Shown one piece after another: positions 18,891 through 27,376 of a stretch of DNA of 64,000 nt. Source of the DNA: Crocinitomicaceae bacterium. GTDB taxonomy: Bacteria > Bacteroidota > Bacteroidia > Flavobacteriales_D > Crocinitomicaceae. The stretch is from assembly GCA_017984635.1 (NCBI GenBank), contig JAGNZC010000003.1, positions 1 to 64,000 on the forward strand, in the 5' to 3' direction. Below the pieces are notes generated by a model. The model had not been told where the DNA came from. It ran no database searches and was given only the letters and a program-made list of their open reading frames with translations. The position numbers and the translations under genes were made by a program. Numbering within the stretch: position 1 is the first letter of the stretch; each line of letters starts with the position of its first letter.

Positions 18891-19496
18891 TTAAAACAGA
18901 CGGAGTTGTTCAGGGCTTAACAAGGTAAATGTTTTGCGGTGTAAATCTGTTGCACCGTGAGTTAATATGGCATTGCGGTGTTCTTTGGTCGGATAACCTT
19001 TGTTTTTTCGCCAATTGTAAGCCGGAAATTGAAGGGCATATTCTTCCATTAAATCATCGCGATACGTTTTAGCTAAAACTGAGGCCGCTGCAATACTTAA
19101 ATATTTTCCATCGCCTTTGATGATGCACTCATGTTTAATTTGTTGGTAGTCCTTAAACCTGTTGCCGTCTATTAAAAGTAATTCTGGCCCAATTGATAGT
19201 TGTTCAATGGCCCTATGCATGGCTAAAAAACTGGCATTTAAAATATTAATTTCATCTATCTCGTGATTGTCTACTATGCCTACTGCAAACGAAAGGGCTT
19301 CTTTTTCAATAATTGGGCGCAATTCTTTTCTTTTTTTCTCACTTAATTTTTTTGAATCATTCAAGTCTGGATGATAAAAATCTATTGGTAAAATAACTGC
19401 TGCAGCGACAACTGGCCCAGCTAAACAGCCTCGTCCTGCTTCATCACAACCTGCTTCTAATGTGTTTTTCCTGAAAAAAGATAAAAGTTTTTGCAT
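18891..19496 (-). CDS. rnhB: ribonuclease HII
   Basis: Cuts the RNA strand of RNA-DNA hybrids, including single ribonucleotides in DNA. The active-site DEAGRG (Asp18, Glu19) opens the protein, LLIDGNR carries the third acidic residue and the [10 protein letters not shown] segment the fourth; [11 protein letters not shown] is the family's C-terminal block. At 201 aa it is the standard length. Confidence 0.97.
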   Translation of the reverse strand: MQKLLSFFRKNTLEAGCDEAGRGCLAGPVVAAAVILPIDFYHPDLNDSKKLSEKKRKELRPIIEKEALSFAVGIVDNHEIDEINILNASFLAMHRAIEQLSIGPELLLIDGNRFKDYQQIKHECIIKGDGKYLSIAAASVLAKTYRDDLMEEYALQFPAYNWRKNKGYPTKEHRNAILTHGATDLHRKTFTLLSPEQLRLF

Positions 19497-19603
19497 ATCG
19501 AAAACAAAATTGATAAAAAAATAGTAGATTAGCGATTAATTTAAGTCAAATTTATATACAACTTTTGGCACAAGGTTTGCGTCTTACTTTTAAATTTAAT
19601 ACT

Positions 19604-19975
19604 ATGAAAACATTTTTTTTAACAATTTTAGCAGCAGTGTCTTTTGGTACACTTTCTTATTCACAAGAAATGAAGTCTGTTGTAACACAATCTAAATCAG
19701 AATTAGCAGCAGCTAAAAATTCTGGAATTTTTGTATTTAAATTACCTGTTTCTGTTAGTTCAGAAGATGTTGCCAAAAATGCATCTTACTATGTAAACTA
19801 TTTTAAAGTAGATTATAATAAAGTGAAAAGTGAAGCAAAAGTAACGATGGTAACAAATGATGCTACGAGTAGAAGAATCATCATGCGTTTCATTAGTTCT
19901 TGTGGAATCAATTCTTACATTGTTGATGGTGTTTCATTGAAAATAGATGAGTTTTATACGACATATTTGCAATAA
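19604..19975 (+). CDS. small secreted protein of unknown function
   Basis: 123 aa with a clear signal peptide (MKTFFLTILAAVSFGTLSYSQ). I choose the ATG at 19604 because a longer reading from 19565 would put 13 unrelated residues before the signal. The mature part is about 100 residues, with one Cys (SSCGINSYIVDGV). No family recognised. Followed by a strong hairpin terminator, so it is a monocistronic unit. Confidence 0.75.
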   Translation: MKTFFLTILAAVSFGTLSYSQEMKSVVTQSKSELAAAKNSGIFVFKLPVSVSSEDVAKNASYYVNYFKVDYNKVKSEAKVTMVTNDATSRRIIMRFISSCGINSYIVDGVSLKIDEFYTTYLQ

Positions 19976-19994
19976 TTTTATTCAAAGAAAAGTT

Positions 19995-20020
19995 AAGGTC
20001 GCTGATTGCGACCTTTTTTT
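19995..20020 (+). terminator. intrinsic terminator after the small secreted protein gene
   Basis: Perfect 8-base stem AAGGTCGC/GCGACCTT with a 5-base loop and a run of seven T. Confidence 0.93.
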
Positions 20021-20043
20021 ATGCTTATCAAATCCAAATCAAT

Positions 20044-20051
20044 TATATTTG
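20044..20051 (+). promoter_or_regulatory. -7 promoter box for the DUF4920 gene
   Basis: TATATTTG fits TAnnTTTG exactly and ends 14 bases before the ATG, implying a very short leader. Confidence 0.5.
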
Positions 20052-20065
20052 TAAAAAAATAGTTT

Positions 20066-20563
20066 ATGAAAACAAGAATAATCATTATTGCGATCACGTC
20101 TATACTAATTGGTGCGTGTGCAACCAATTCAGCCCTAGATTTAGGTGGGAATAAAGTTAAATTAGCGAAAAGCTATGGACCCGTAAAAGTTGATGCATCA
20201 AAGGCAATTTCTGCTGCTGAAATGTGGAAAAAGTTCGAAGCGAATAAATTCAACACAACCGAAGTTACTGTGTATTCGCCGCTTCAATCTATTTGCTTGA
20301 AAGCTGGATGTTGGGTAACGATTGATAATGGAAACAACACATCAATCATGGTTCGATTCAAAGATCATTTTACAATTCCACCAGCAACTCCAAGTGGAAC
20401 TAAGGCATTTATGCACGGCATCATTTTTATGGATACTGTTTCTGTTCAAATGTTACAACATTTTGCGGAGGATGCAGGAAAATCAAAAGAGGAAATACAA
20501 AAAATTACTGCTCCAAAATTTGAAATGAATTTTCGTGCAGACGCCATCACTTTAGTGAAATAA
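20066..20563 (+). CDS. DUF4920 lipoprotein
   Basis: 165-aa lipoprotein with lipobox IGAC (Cys18). The body resembles DUF4920, a Bacteroidota family of small periplasmic proteins: YGPVKVDASKAISAAEM, then VYSPLQSICLKAGCWVTI, a pair of Cys spaced CLKAGC, and FKDHFTIPP. The CxxxxC pair could bind a metal or form a disulfide; this is inference. Monocistronic between a promoter and a terminator, convergent with the MauG gene. Confidence 0.8.
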   Translation: MKTRIIIIAITSILIGACATNSALDLGGNKVKLAKSYGPVKVDASKAISAAEMWKKFEANKFNTTEVTVYSPLQSICLKAGCWVTIDNGNNTSIMVRFKDHFTIPPATPSGTKAFMHGIIFMDTVSVQMLQHFAEDAGKSKEEIQKITAPKFEMNFRADAITLVK

Positions 20564-20584
20564 GTAAAAGCATCTTTTTTATTG

Positions 20585-20610
20585 AAGGCGATCTTGTATC
20601 GCCTTTTTTT
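20585..20610 (+). terminator. intrinsic terminator after the DUF4920 gene
   Basis: Perfect 8-base stem AAGGCGAT/ATCGCCTT, 5-base loop, then seven T. It slightly overlaps the end of the convergent MauG gene. Confidence 0.93.
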
Positions 20611-21631
20611 ATTTTTGAAAAAGTGGATTCGCCAAATAGGTGTTGTCAGTAAGTGTTTTTAAGAAAGCGATTAAATCCAATTTTTCAGTGGAACTAAAAT
20701 TAAATCCTGTTGTGTTTTGAAACAAAGGATCAATTGTCGCATTTTGTTTTATTCCATTACTGTAATGATCAATTACTTGTGCTAATGTAAAGAAACGACC
20801 ATCGTGCATGTATGGATATGTAATTGCAATGTTTCTCAAATTTGGAACACGAAATTTCCCATTATCTGAGGTGTTTTGTGTGATGAGACCGCGACCTAAA
20901 TCTGTAAATTGGTCATCAATTCCATTGTTTCTGAAAGAAAAATCTGTTGTTAGCGGTTCTGTATGGCAACTTATGCAATTGGTTTTGAATAAAGTATATC
21001 CATTTTCTTCACTTGCAGTAAAGCTTGCCTTACCTGTATAAACGCGATCGTATTTTGAATCGGAAGAAACCATCATTCCCATAAATTGACCAAGTGCTTT
21101 CAGCATATATTCATCTGTTATTTCATCAATATTATAGGCTTTTTTGAATTTGTTTTTGTAATTGGATGAAGCATTTAATTTAGCAACCACATTCGCAATT
21201 GTCTCTTTCATTTCCAATTGATTTGTGATTGGCGCAACAGATAAAACTTCAATGTGGTTTACACCACCATCCCACATGAAATTTGGATACCATGCTAAAT
21301 TAGATAAAGCAGGAGAGTTTCGTTCTCCAAGTGTACCACCAACACCGTTACTAAATTTTATGTTATGATCCGAAAAACCATGTGCTTGGTCATGGCATTT
21401 CGCACAAGAAACAGTATTGTCTAATGATAAAATTGGATCATAAAACAATTGTTTACCTAAGTCAAATTTATCTTGTGTCACTTCATTTTGAGCAAATGTA
21501 TAGTTAGGAGCAGGAAAGTGTGCTGGTTTAATAAATGCTATAGCTGCAACTGTAGGAGTTGAGTTTTCCTTTTTACACGAAAAGATAATTAGTATACTAA
21601 ATCCAATAAATAAAAAGCTTGAGAATTTCAT
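20609..21631 (-). CDS. di-heme cytochrome c peroxidase / MauG family lipoprotein
   Basis: Periplasmic di-heme enzyme. The two heme sites are VSCAKCHDQ and TNCISCHTE; YPYMHDGRF in the C-terminal part is the usual distal region. I choose the ATG at 21631, giving a lipoprotein signal with IFSC (Cys19); a longer frame starting at 21718 would overlap the upstream MbnP gene by 80 bases and bury the signal. It is 7 bases behind the MbnP gene, a pairing known from methanobactin loci, where the MauG-like MbnH oxidises a Trp of MbnP to kynurenine. A second such pair is at 37-38.7 kb. Confidence 0.92.
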   Translation of the reverse strand: MKFSSFLFIGFSILIIFSCKKENSTPTVAAIAFIKPAHFPAPNYTFAQNEVTQDKFDLGKQLFYDPILSLDNTVSCAKCHDQAHGFSDHNIKFSNGVGGTLGERNSPALSNLAWYPNFMWDGGVNHIEVLSVAPITNQLEMKETIANVVAKLNASSNYKNKFKKAYNIDEITDEYMLKALGQFMGMMVSSDSKYDRVYTGKASFTASEENGYTLFKTNCISCHTEPLTTDFSFRNNGIDDQFTDLGRGLITQNTSDNGKFRVPNLRNIAITYPYMHDGRFFTLAQVIDHYSNGIKQNATIDPLFQNTTGFNFSSTEKLDLIAFLKTLTDNTYLANPLFQK

Positions 21632-21638
21632 CGTTATA

Positions 21639-22406
21639 TTATTCGTGAAAATGATCAAAAACGATCGAATTGTAAAATGCTTTTGCCATTTTTTTTGCAT
21701 CATTTCCTGTTGTAGCAATGTTATTTAAAACACTAACAGATGGTGAATTATCCCATAAATGCATAGGATTGACTGTGTAATGAACTTCAATTACTTTTCC
21801 GTTTTTCACTGTTAAAGGAATTTGAGTGATGAAATCAAATGTTCTTTTTGTTACAATATTGTCAGCACCTTCAAATCCTGCTAAATGAAAAGAAAAAGAG
21901 CCTGAACTTGAATTGTTAGAAATTCCTTCGGCTTTTGTCATGATGTAGCCGGTATTCCAACTCCAAAACATATTATTAGAAATTGATAATGCACCACCTT
22001 GAGCACCAGAAATATTTCGTAAACTATCAACTCCCAGCGTATATTCCATCGCTGAATAAGTTCCAATTGGAACATTTGGAATAGTTAACATACTTGAATT
22101 CAAATCACTTAAATCTATTAAAAAGTAACTTTCAGGATGAATCCACCAAGTTCCGTCTGTTCTTTTTAAACGTACATTTGATAAGTAGTATTTAAAGGTT
22201 GTGAAGGTTAATGTATCGTTGGTAGATGGATGTAGAAGTGGTATGTCCAACAAAAAATTAGTGGTATTGTTTTCATCCCATCGGTGAGTCATTATTAATT
22301 TCACTGTACCCGCTTCAGCTGCAACAGGATTGTTATCCTCTTTTTTACAAGCCAGAGCGAGTAATAGCATTGTACACAATAAACTAATCGTTTTTAATCT
22401 TTTCAT
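21639..22406 (-). CDS. MbnP-like copper-binding lipoprotein
   Basis: 255 aa with lipobox ALAC (Cys20). The body fits the MbnP family: TLTFTTFKYYLSNVRLK, YFLIDL, a GVDSLRN segment and MFWSWNTGYI. In the characterised MbnP, copper binding depends on a Trp turned to kynurenine by the partner MauG-like enzyme, so one of the two Trp in the WSWNTGY block is a candidate, by inference only. First gene of a two-gene operon with the MauG gene. Confidence 0.85.
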   Translation of the reverse strand: MKRLKTISLLCTMLLLALACKKEDNNPVAAEAGTVKLIMTHRWDENNTTNFLLDIPLLHPSTNDTLTFTTFKYYLSNVRLKRTDGTWWIHPESYFLIDLSDLNSSMLTIPNVPIGTYSAMEYTLGVDSLRNISGAQGGALSISNNMFWSWNTGYIMTKAEGISNNSSSGSFSFHLAGFEGADNIVTKRTFDFITQIPLTVKNGKVIEVHYTVNPMHLWDNSPSVSVLNNIATTGNDAKKMAKAFYNSIVFDHFHE

Positions 22407-22436
22407 TGTATTAATTTTTATAAAAATAAACCAAAT

Positions 22437-23753
22437 TTATTTTGAAAGCGCTATTTTTAGTTTTTTCCCTTTAATTTTTTCGTTTTGTATGGTTCTTAAC
22501 AATGTTTTTACTTTTGATCGTTTTACAGCAACGTATGAACTAAAGTCTAATACCGTAATGATTCCAATTTCCTCTTTAGCTAATTGCCCTTTTTGACCTA
22601 AGAATCCAACAAAATCAATTTTATTGATTTTATCTTTTTTTCCACCACTAAAATACAAAGTTGCCCATTCGCTTTCCGAAGGATATGGGATCTGGTCTGG
22701 TAATTTGTATTCTTGTGTTTTACTATTTAAATATTCTGGATTCGCTTCTGCTGTATCCATTAATAGATAAGAGGAACCATTCGCTTTCATTCGAGCAGTT
22801 CTACCATTTCGGTGAATAAATGCTTCTTCACTATTTGGGTATTGAAAATGAACAACATGTTGAATTTCAGGAATATCTAATCCGCGTGATCCTAAATCTG
22901 TACAAATCAAGGTGTGGGCACTTCCATTTCTAAATTTTATTAATGCTCTTTCGCGTTCTTCTTGCTCCATACCTCCATGGTAAATAATGCTTTCAAAATT
23001 ACCTTCCTCTAAAAATTCATGGATGCTTTGTGTGGCCTCTCTAAAATTACAAAATACAATGGTTGGCTCACCGTTAAAAGAACACAATAAATCATATAAA
23101 CGTTCAAATTTTGTTGCTTTTTGTATTGGGTATTTCCAAAATGTAATAGCAGGATCTGTCGATTTGTCTAAGTAATTGATCATTGAAGGTTCAGTAAACT
23201 GAAGGAACTCTGGGAATTCTTTTAGTTCTGTTGCGGATACTAAACTGGTCCTTTTTACTTGTTCTAATTCTTGGTGAATGAATTTCATTTGATCTTCAAA
23301 TCCAAATTCTAAACATTTGTCGTATTCGTCGATTACAAGTTGTGTAACTTCACTTAAATCTATTGTGTTTCTGGTTATATGATCACATATTCTACCTGGA
23401 GTTCCAATCAATAAAGCGGGTGCTTCAGATAAACTGTTTTGTTCAACACGCATGGAATGCCCACCATAGCAAGTAGTTACTTTGTGGTTCGTTTTAAATG
23501 ATTTAAACACAGTTTCAATTTGTATCGCCAATTCTCTTGAAGGTGCTAAAATAATGGCTTGAATATGATTGGATTTTTCTTTTAATTTTTCTAATAAAGG
23601 CAATAAAAAAGCAACTGTTTTACCAGAACCTGTTTGTGATAATATCAATAGATTAGAAGCATTTTTTGCTTTAATCAATGTTTCTTTTTGCAAATCATTT
23701 AATGCACTAAATCCAATATTTTTTATTGCATTTTCTATCTTTTCTTGTCCCAT
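22437..23753 (-). CDS. DbpA-like DEAD-box RNA helicase with DEYD motif
   Basis: ATP-dependent RNA helicase, probably in ribosome assembly. Motif I is SQTGSGKT (about 39-46), Ia APSREL, Ib TPGR, III SAT, and a C-terminal RNA-binding domain of DbpA type (GIITVLDFSSYVAVKR). Motif II reads DEYD rather than DEAD (about 142-145) and motif VI HRNGRTARM has Ala where Gly is usual. I choose the ATG at 23753 because the -7 box at 23764-23771 would place the transcript start at or after the alternative ATG at 23759. Length 438 aa. Confidence 0.88.
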   Translation of the reverse strand: MGQEKIENAIKNIGFSALNDLQKETLIKAKNASNLLILSQTGSGKTVAFLLPLLEKLKEKSNHIQAIILAPSRELAIQIETVFKSFKTNHKVTTCYGGHSMRVEQNSLSEAPALLIGTPGRICDHITRNTIDLSEVTQLVIDEYDKCLEFGFEDQMKFIHQELEQVKRTSLVSATELKEFPEFLQFTEPSMINYLDKSTDPAITFWKYPIQKATKFERLYDLLCSFNGEPTIVFCNFREATQSIHEFLEEGNFESIIYHGGMEQEERERALIKFRNGSAHTLICTDLGSRGLDIPEIQHVVHFQYPNSEEAFIHRNGRTARMKANGSSYLLMDTAEANPEYLNSKTQEYKLPDQIPYPSESEWATLYFSGGKKDKINKIDFVGFLGQKGQLAKEEIGIITVLDFSSYVAVKRSKVKTLLRTIQNEKIKGKKLKIALSK

Positions 23754-23763
23754 ATTCATGTTG

Positions 23764-23771
23764 CAAAGTTA
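23764..23771 (-). promoter_or_regulatory. -7 promoter box for the helicase gene
   Basis: On the minus strand this reads TAACTTTG, an exact TAnnTTTG box, only about 11 bases before the chosen ATG. A leaderless or near-leaderless transcript would result. Confidence 0.5.
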
Positions 23772-23798
23772 CGCTTAATTCGGATGTTTTAGCGTTTT

Positions 23799-26700
23799 TT
23801 AGAAAAAAGCCCTTACTTCCATTCCTCCAGCATGAATCATGGTACTATTTTCAGATTTCCTTCCATTGTATTGAATTGATAGTTGAAGATTTTTTGAAAC
23901 AGATCGTTGGTATCCGATATTCCAAGTTGCATTTAATCCAGCTCCTAATGCTTCTAACATTTCAAAACCAATGGCAGAATTTTGATTTCCATTGAATTGA
24001 ATTTTCAATACTTTTAGTCCACCCTGTAAACTACCTTTTTCTGTTTCATTGAACTTAAACGTACTTCCGATTTCTTGTACGATTGCTTTTTCACCACCTA
24101 AAATTAAAGCGTTTGTTTTGGTTGAATAACGAAGATCTAATGTTATCCGGAATCGAGTTGAAGGTTGGTATATGATACTCGGTTGAATAAAATAATAGGT
24201 AATCGCATAATTTCTTCCAACTGTGTAATCGGCAATGGCGTCTTTTGTTCCGACTTGTCCCTTTCCTTCAAGTGCAAAAATTTTCGCAATATTCCATCGA
24301 AAACTAAGCTCATGATAAATTGTTGATTTTGAATCGAAACCAGATGCTAATAAAGCTTTCGAAGTGGTGTTTTGATAGGTGTAATCACTACCAAATATTG
24401 TAGATGTTCGGTTGAAAAATAAGGTGTTGCGAATATTAGTATTACTAGCAATTAAAGCAGTATCTCTAATTTGAGTTGCAAATGGATTAAATGCCTCTAA
24501 TCCATCAAATAAAGAAGTTTTTCTGTTAATACGAACCCTAACTTGATCAGAAAAACGAGCCAATGTTTTTAAAGCACCTTTTTTGGACGACCAAATCCGC
24601 TCTGGTCGCCAATATGCAGATTGATTGAATTCATTAGAATACGTTTTCGTGTATTGATTACTAGGCGTAAAAACGCGTATGTAACTTGCTTGATCCGCAA
24701 ATTGTGCAACTTCAAATTCATTTAAATCTTTAACACCATCACCGTTGTAATCAATCCATGTGTAAATCCCTTGACCTGTATTGACTTGAATGTATAAAAA
24801 TTCTTTGCGAAGTTCAAGGCCAGAACCAATTTCATAAAAAGTATTCCAAGTAAATGCACCTTTCAACAACCGCAATTCATAATCAATTCGTCCAAGCATT
24901 GTTTTTTCGGGTGCTTGGTTGATTAAACTATTGTTTTGAATAGCCAGTTCTCTATAGCTAGAAAGAAAGGTTAAATTCTGATTTTTCCATTGATTGAATT
25001 TTATTTCTAAACCTGTTGTTCTTGCTTTCGCAATTGGTGTTAATTTGGTTGAATCTGATCGTAAATCATATCGTTCACGGTAAAAAAGTTTGACATTGTT
25101 TTTCAAGGTGTCATTCGTTGCAATGTAAAATTGGTAATCAAAAAATTGATAACTAGTTGGATTGAGTATAGAATTACTTTGGTATTTGTTCAATTCATGA
25201 TCGTCAAGATAACCGATTTTTATTTTTTTAATGGTTTTTGAAAGTGCAATTTTATGACGAAGAAATTCATTTTTTTCAGTTGTTTTACTAGCTAAATAAC
25301 TTAAATCGATAGTGCTTTCAAATCCGTTTTTGTGCCATTTACTTGAAAGAGCCGACTTTATTCCTGAAAAATCGTTTCCAATGTTAAAATAATAGACTTC
25401 AATGCCTAAATTGCCATTTTTAGTATGTATAAAATCAGTTTTTATTCCGCTATAAGTTTGATTTCCACTGAATTTTTTATTCCGTGTATTCCAGTCTCTG
25501 TCAAATTCAACACTTCTGTATTGTTCAATTGGAGAAAATGTTGCATTCAATACTTCTGTTTCTGCTTTTAAGGCTAATTTCCAGGGTGAAATCTTTTTAA
25601 AAGGAATTACACCACTTATTTTAGTGCGATTTGCAATACCATGATCATCAGATCCGTTGAGACTAGAAAAAGTATTGACGTCATTATTTGAATATGCCAA
25701 TTCTGTTTCAAAAGTTAAGTTTTTAGTAATTTTATATTCAATTCCTGATGATACAAACTGTTTCTGTTTTGGGGTCACTATCAAACGGAATGGAGCGTAA
25801 TTACCTTGTTTTTCTCCAGCAACAGGTGCCACCCACTTATATACTTTTCCCAATGCATTGTAATTCGATAAAATGTAATCGCCTTTACCTGCTCCAACAA
25901 AAGTAAAACTAGCCCTAAAAACCGCTTCGCTTGGTTGAACAGAAAAGACCAATACAGAATCATATCCTAAAGTATCTACTAATTTATACAACAGTTGATT
26001 TTCAAGAAACCCAACGGAATCAATACTAGAAGTTTGAGCGAATTGTAAAGAATCTCCAATTTCTGAAAGCAATTGTTTTTGAGATGGGGTTAAACTTTGT
26101 TGAATGGTTTGGTTTTTAGCATCTTGTTCGGAATAGGCATTTAACCAAAACTTGAATTTTTTTCCTTCAAAACTTGTTGCAGATTGGAAAAGCGATCGCG
26201 CATAATTTTGATCACTGTATTGAAACTCAACTACGATTCGGGTGTCTTTTGTAATTTGGTGACGACTCGTAAAAATCACTTCGGAAGAATTGTAATTAAT
26301 GGTATAATCAAATTCTTGACCACGTTCCATTAATTTTCCATCTATATATACGCGTTCTGTTCCGGCTAAAACTATGATAAACGGCTCGTTTTCATTGCCT
26401 CTTAATCGATAAGGACCTTGGTTCCCTTCTATTCCAGGTATGATTTGTCTTGCAAATTTCCCTTTTGAAAAAGCACCACTTGCTTGTGTCTTCCATAGTT
26501 TAGTTGAATCTTTACCCCATTGATAATTAAATGTTAATCCCTGCGCTCTTTTTTTATTATTTAAAAAATAACCAGTCGGTTTATTTAACCAAAAATCTCC
26601 AGCAATTAATTTAAATTTCTGGTTGTATACTTGAATGAATAATTGATCAAACTCTTGCAATTTATTGGTGTTTCCATCTGGCTGAATAGGAAGGTTATCG

Positions 26701-27236
26701 TCTGATAAGGATGCTAATAATTTTAAATTAGGACTGATATCGCCAGATAATTCAAGGTTTAAATTTGAATTCACACCTAAATTTTGATTGTTACCAAAAG
26801 TGACACCTCTTGAGATACTTCCCGCTTTTTGAAGGGTAGAACCTCCAAAAACATCTTTTACATCAAAAGTCGATTTTATTAAGTAGTTATCACGGTCATT
26901 CATCGTTTCTTTGAACAAAAGCGACGTGTCTCGTTTTGCATACACTTTACTAATATTCATTGGTAAAACGCGATAGTGAATGGTAATTGAATCACTCCGT
27001 TTTTCAAAAAGCTGTAATTCTGCTTTCCCGTAATCAATTTGAAATGAATCCGATGCAAGTAGTAATGAATTAGCATATATTTGAATAGAATTTGGGAAAA
27101 TAGAAAAACTATCTATTTGAATGATTTTAGAAGTATAAGCGAAAGTTTTGACACGAAAAGTTGATGTTTGAGCATGCAAATTCGAAGCACAAAGCAAAGC
27201 AATACAATAGACTATTAACCGAAATTTTAAGGTCAT
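23799..27236 (-). CDS. giant SprA-like outer-membrane protein
   Basis: About 1145 aa with a signal peptide (SNLHAQ). An N-terminal part carries SISRGVTFGNNQNLGVNSNL and LSGDISPNLKLLASLSDDNL, a pattern I know from SprA, the type IX secretion translocon, and its Bacteroidota relatives; the rest is alternating-strand beta-barrel sequence ending in Phe (EVRAFF), as barrels do. A calcium-loop-like DYNGDGVKDLNEFE lies around residue 825. It is too short to be SprA itself (over 2000 aa), so I call it a SprA-like paralogue of unknown role. The start could be GTG at 27242 or ATG at 27236; ATG is chosen. Confidence 0.75.
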   Translation of the reverse strand: MTLKFRLIVYCIALLCASNLHAQTSTFRVKTFAYTSKIIQIDSFSIFPNSIQIYANSLLLASDSFQIDYGKAELQLFEKRSDSITIHYRVLPMNISKVYAKRDTSLLFKETMNDRDNYLIKSTFDVKDVFGGSTLQKAGSISRGVTFGNNQNLGVNSNLNLELSGDISPNLKLLASLSDDNLPIQPDGNTNKLQEFDQLFIQVYNQKFKLIAGDFWLNKPTGYFLNNKKRAQGLTFNYQWGKDSTKLWKTQASGAFSKGKFARQIIPGIEGNQGPYRLRGNENEPFIIVLAGTERVYIDGKLMERGQEFDYTINYNSSEVIFTSRHQITKDTRIVVEFQYSDQNYARSLFQSATSFEGKKFKFWLNAYSEQDAKNQTIQQSLTPSQKQLLSEIGDSLQFAQTSSIDSVGFLENQLLYKLVDTLGYDSVLVFSVQPSEAVFRASFTFVGAGKGDYILSNYNALGKVYKWVAPVAGEKQGNYAPFRLIVTPKQKQFVSSGIEYKITKNLTFETELAYSNNDVNTFSSLNGSDDHGIANRTKISGVIPFKKISPWKLALKAETEVLNATFSPIEQYRSVEFDRDWNTRNKKFSGNQTYSGIKTDFIHTKNGNLGIEVYYFNIGNDFSGIKSALSSKWHKNGFESTIDLSYLASKTTEKNEFLRHKIALSKTIKKIKIGYLDDHELNKYQSNSILNPTSYQFFDYQFYIATNDTLKNNVKLFYRERYDLRSDSTKLTPIAKARTTGLEIKFNQWKNQNLTFLSSYRELAIQNNSLINQAPEKTMLGRIDYELRLLKGAFTWNTFYEIGSGLELRKEFLYIQVNTGQGIYTWIDYNGDGVKDLNEFEVAQFADQASYIRVFTPSNQYTKTYSNEFNQSAYWRPERIWSSKKGALKTLARFSDQVRVRINRKTSLFDGLEAFNPFATQIRDTALIASNTNIRNTLFFNRTSTIFGSDYTYQNTTSKALLASGFDSKSTIYHELSFRWNIAKIFALEGKGQVGTKDAIADYTVGRNYAITYYFIQPSIIYQPSTRFRITLDLRYSTKTNALILGGEKAIVQEIGSTFKFNETEKGSLQGGLKVLKIQFNGNQNSAIGFEMLEALGAGLNATWNIGYQRSVSKNLQLSIQYNGRKSENSTMIHAGGMEVRAFF

Positions 27237-27376
27237 CTTCACGAAAGTACAACGTTGAATTTAGATAATTCGTCTTTTTTTCAAATTTTATACGTTATTT
27301 TTTTTTGCTGTTAAAAAAAGTTAAGTCAATTAGTAAACTTCAAGAAGAAGCTTACTTTCGTTAAAAGAAAATTAGA

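Noticed and set aside
19565..19603. Extra N-terminal residues of the small secreted protein
   Set aside because: The ATG at 19604 starts a perfect signal peptide.
21632..21718. Longer start for the MauG gene at 20.6 kb
   Set aside because: It would overlap the MbnP gene and hide a good lipoprotein signal.
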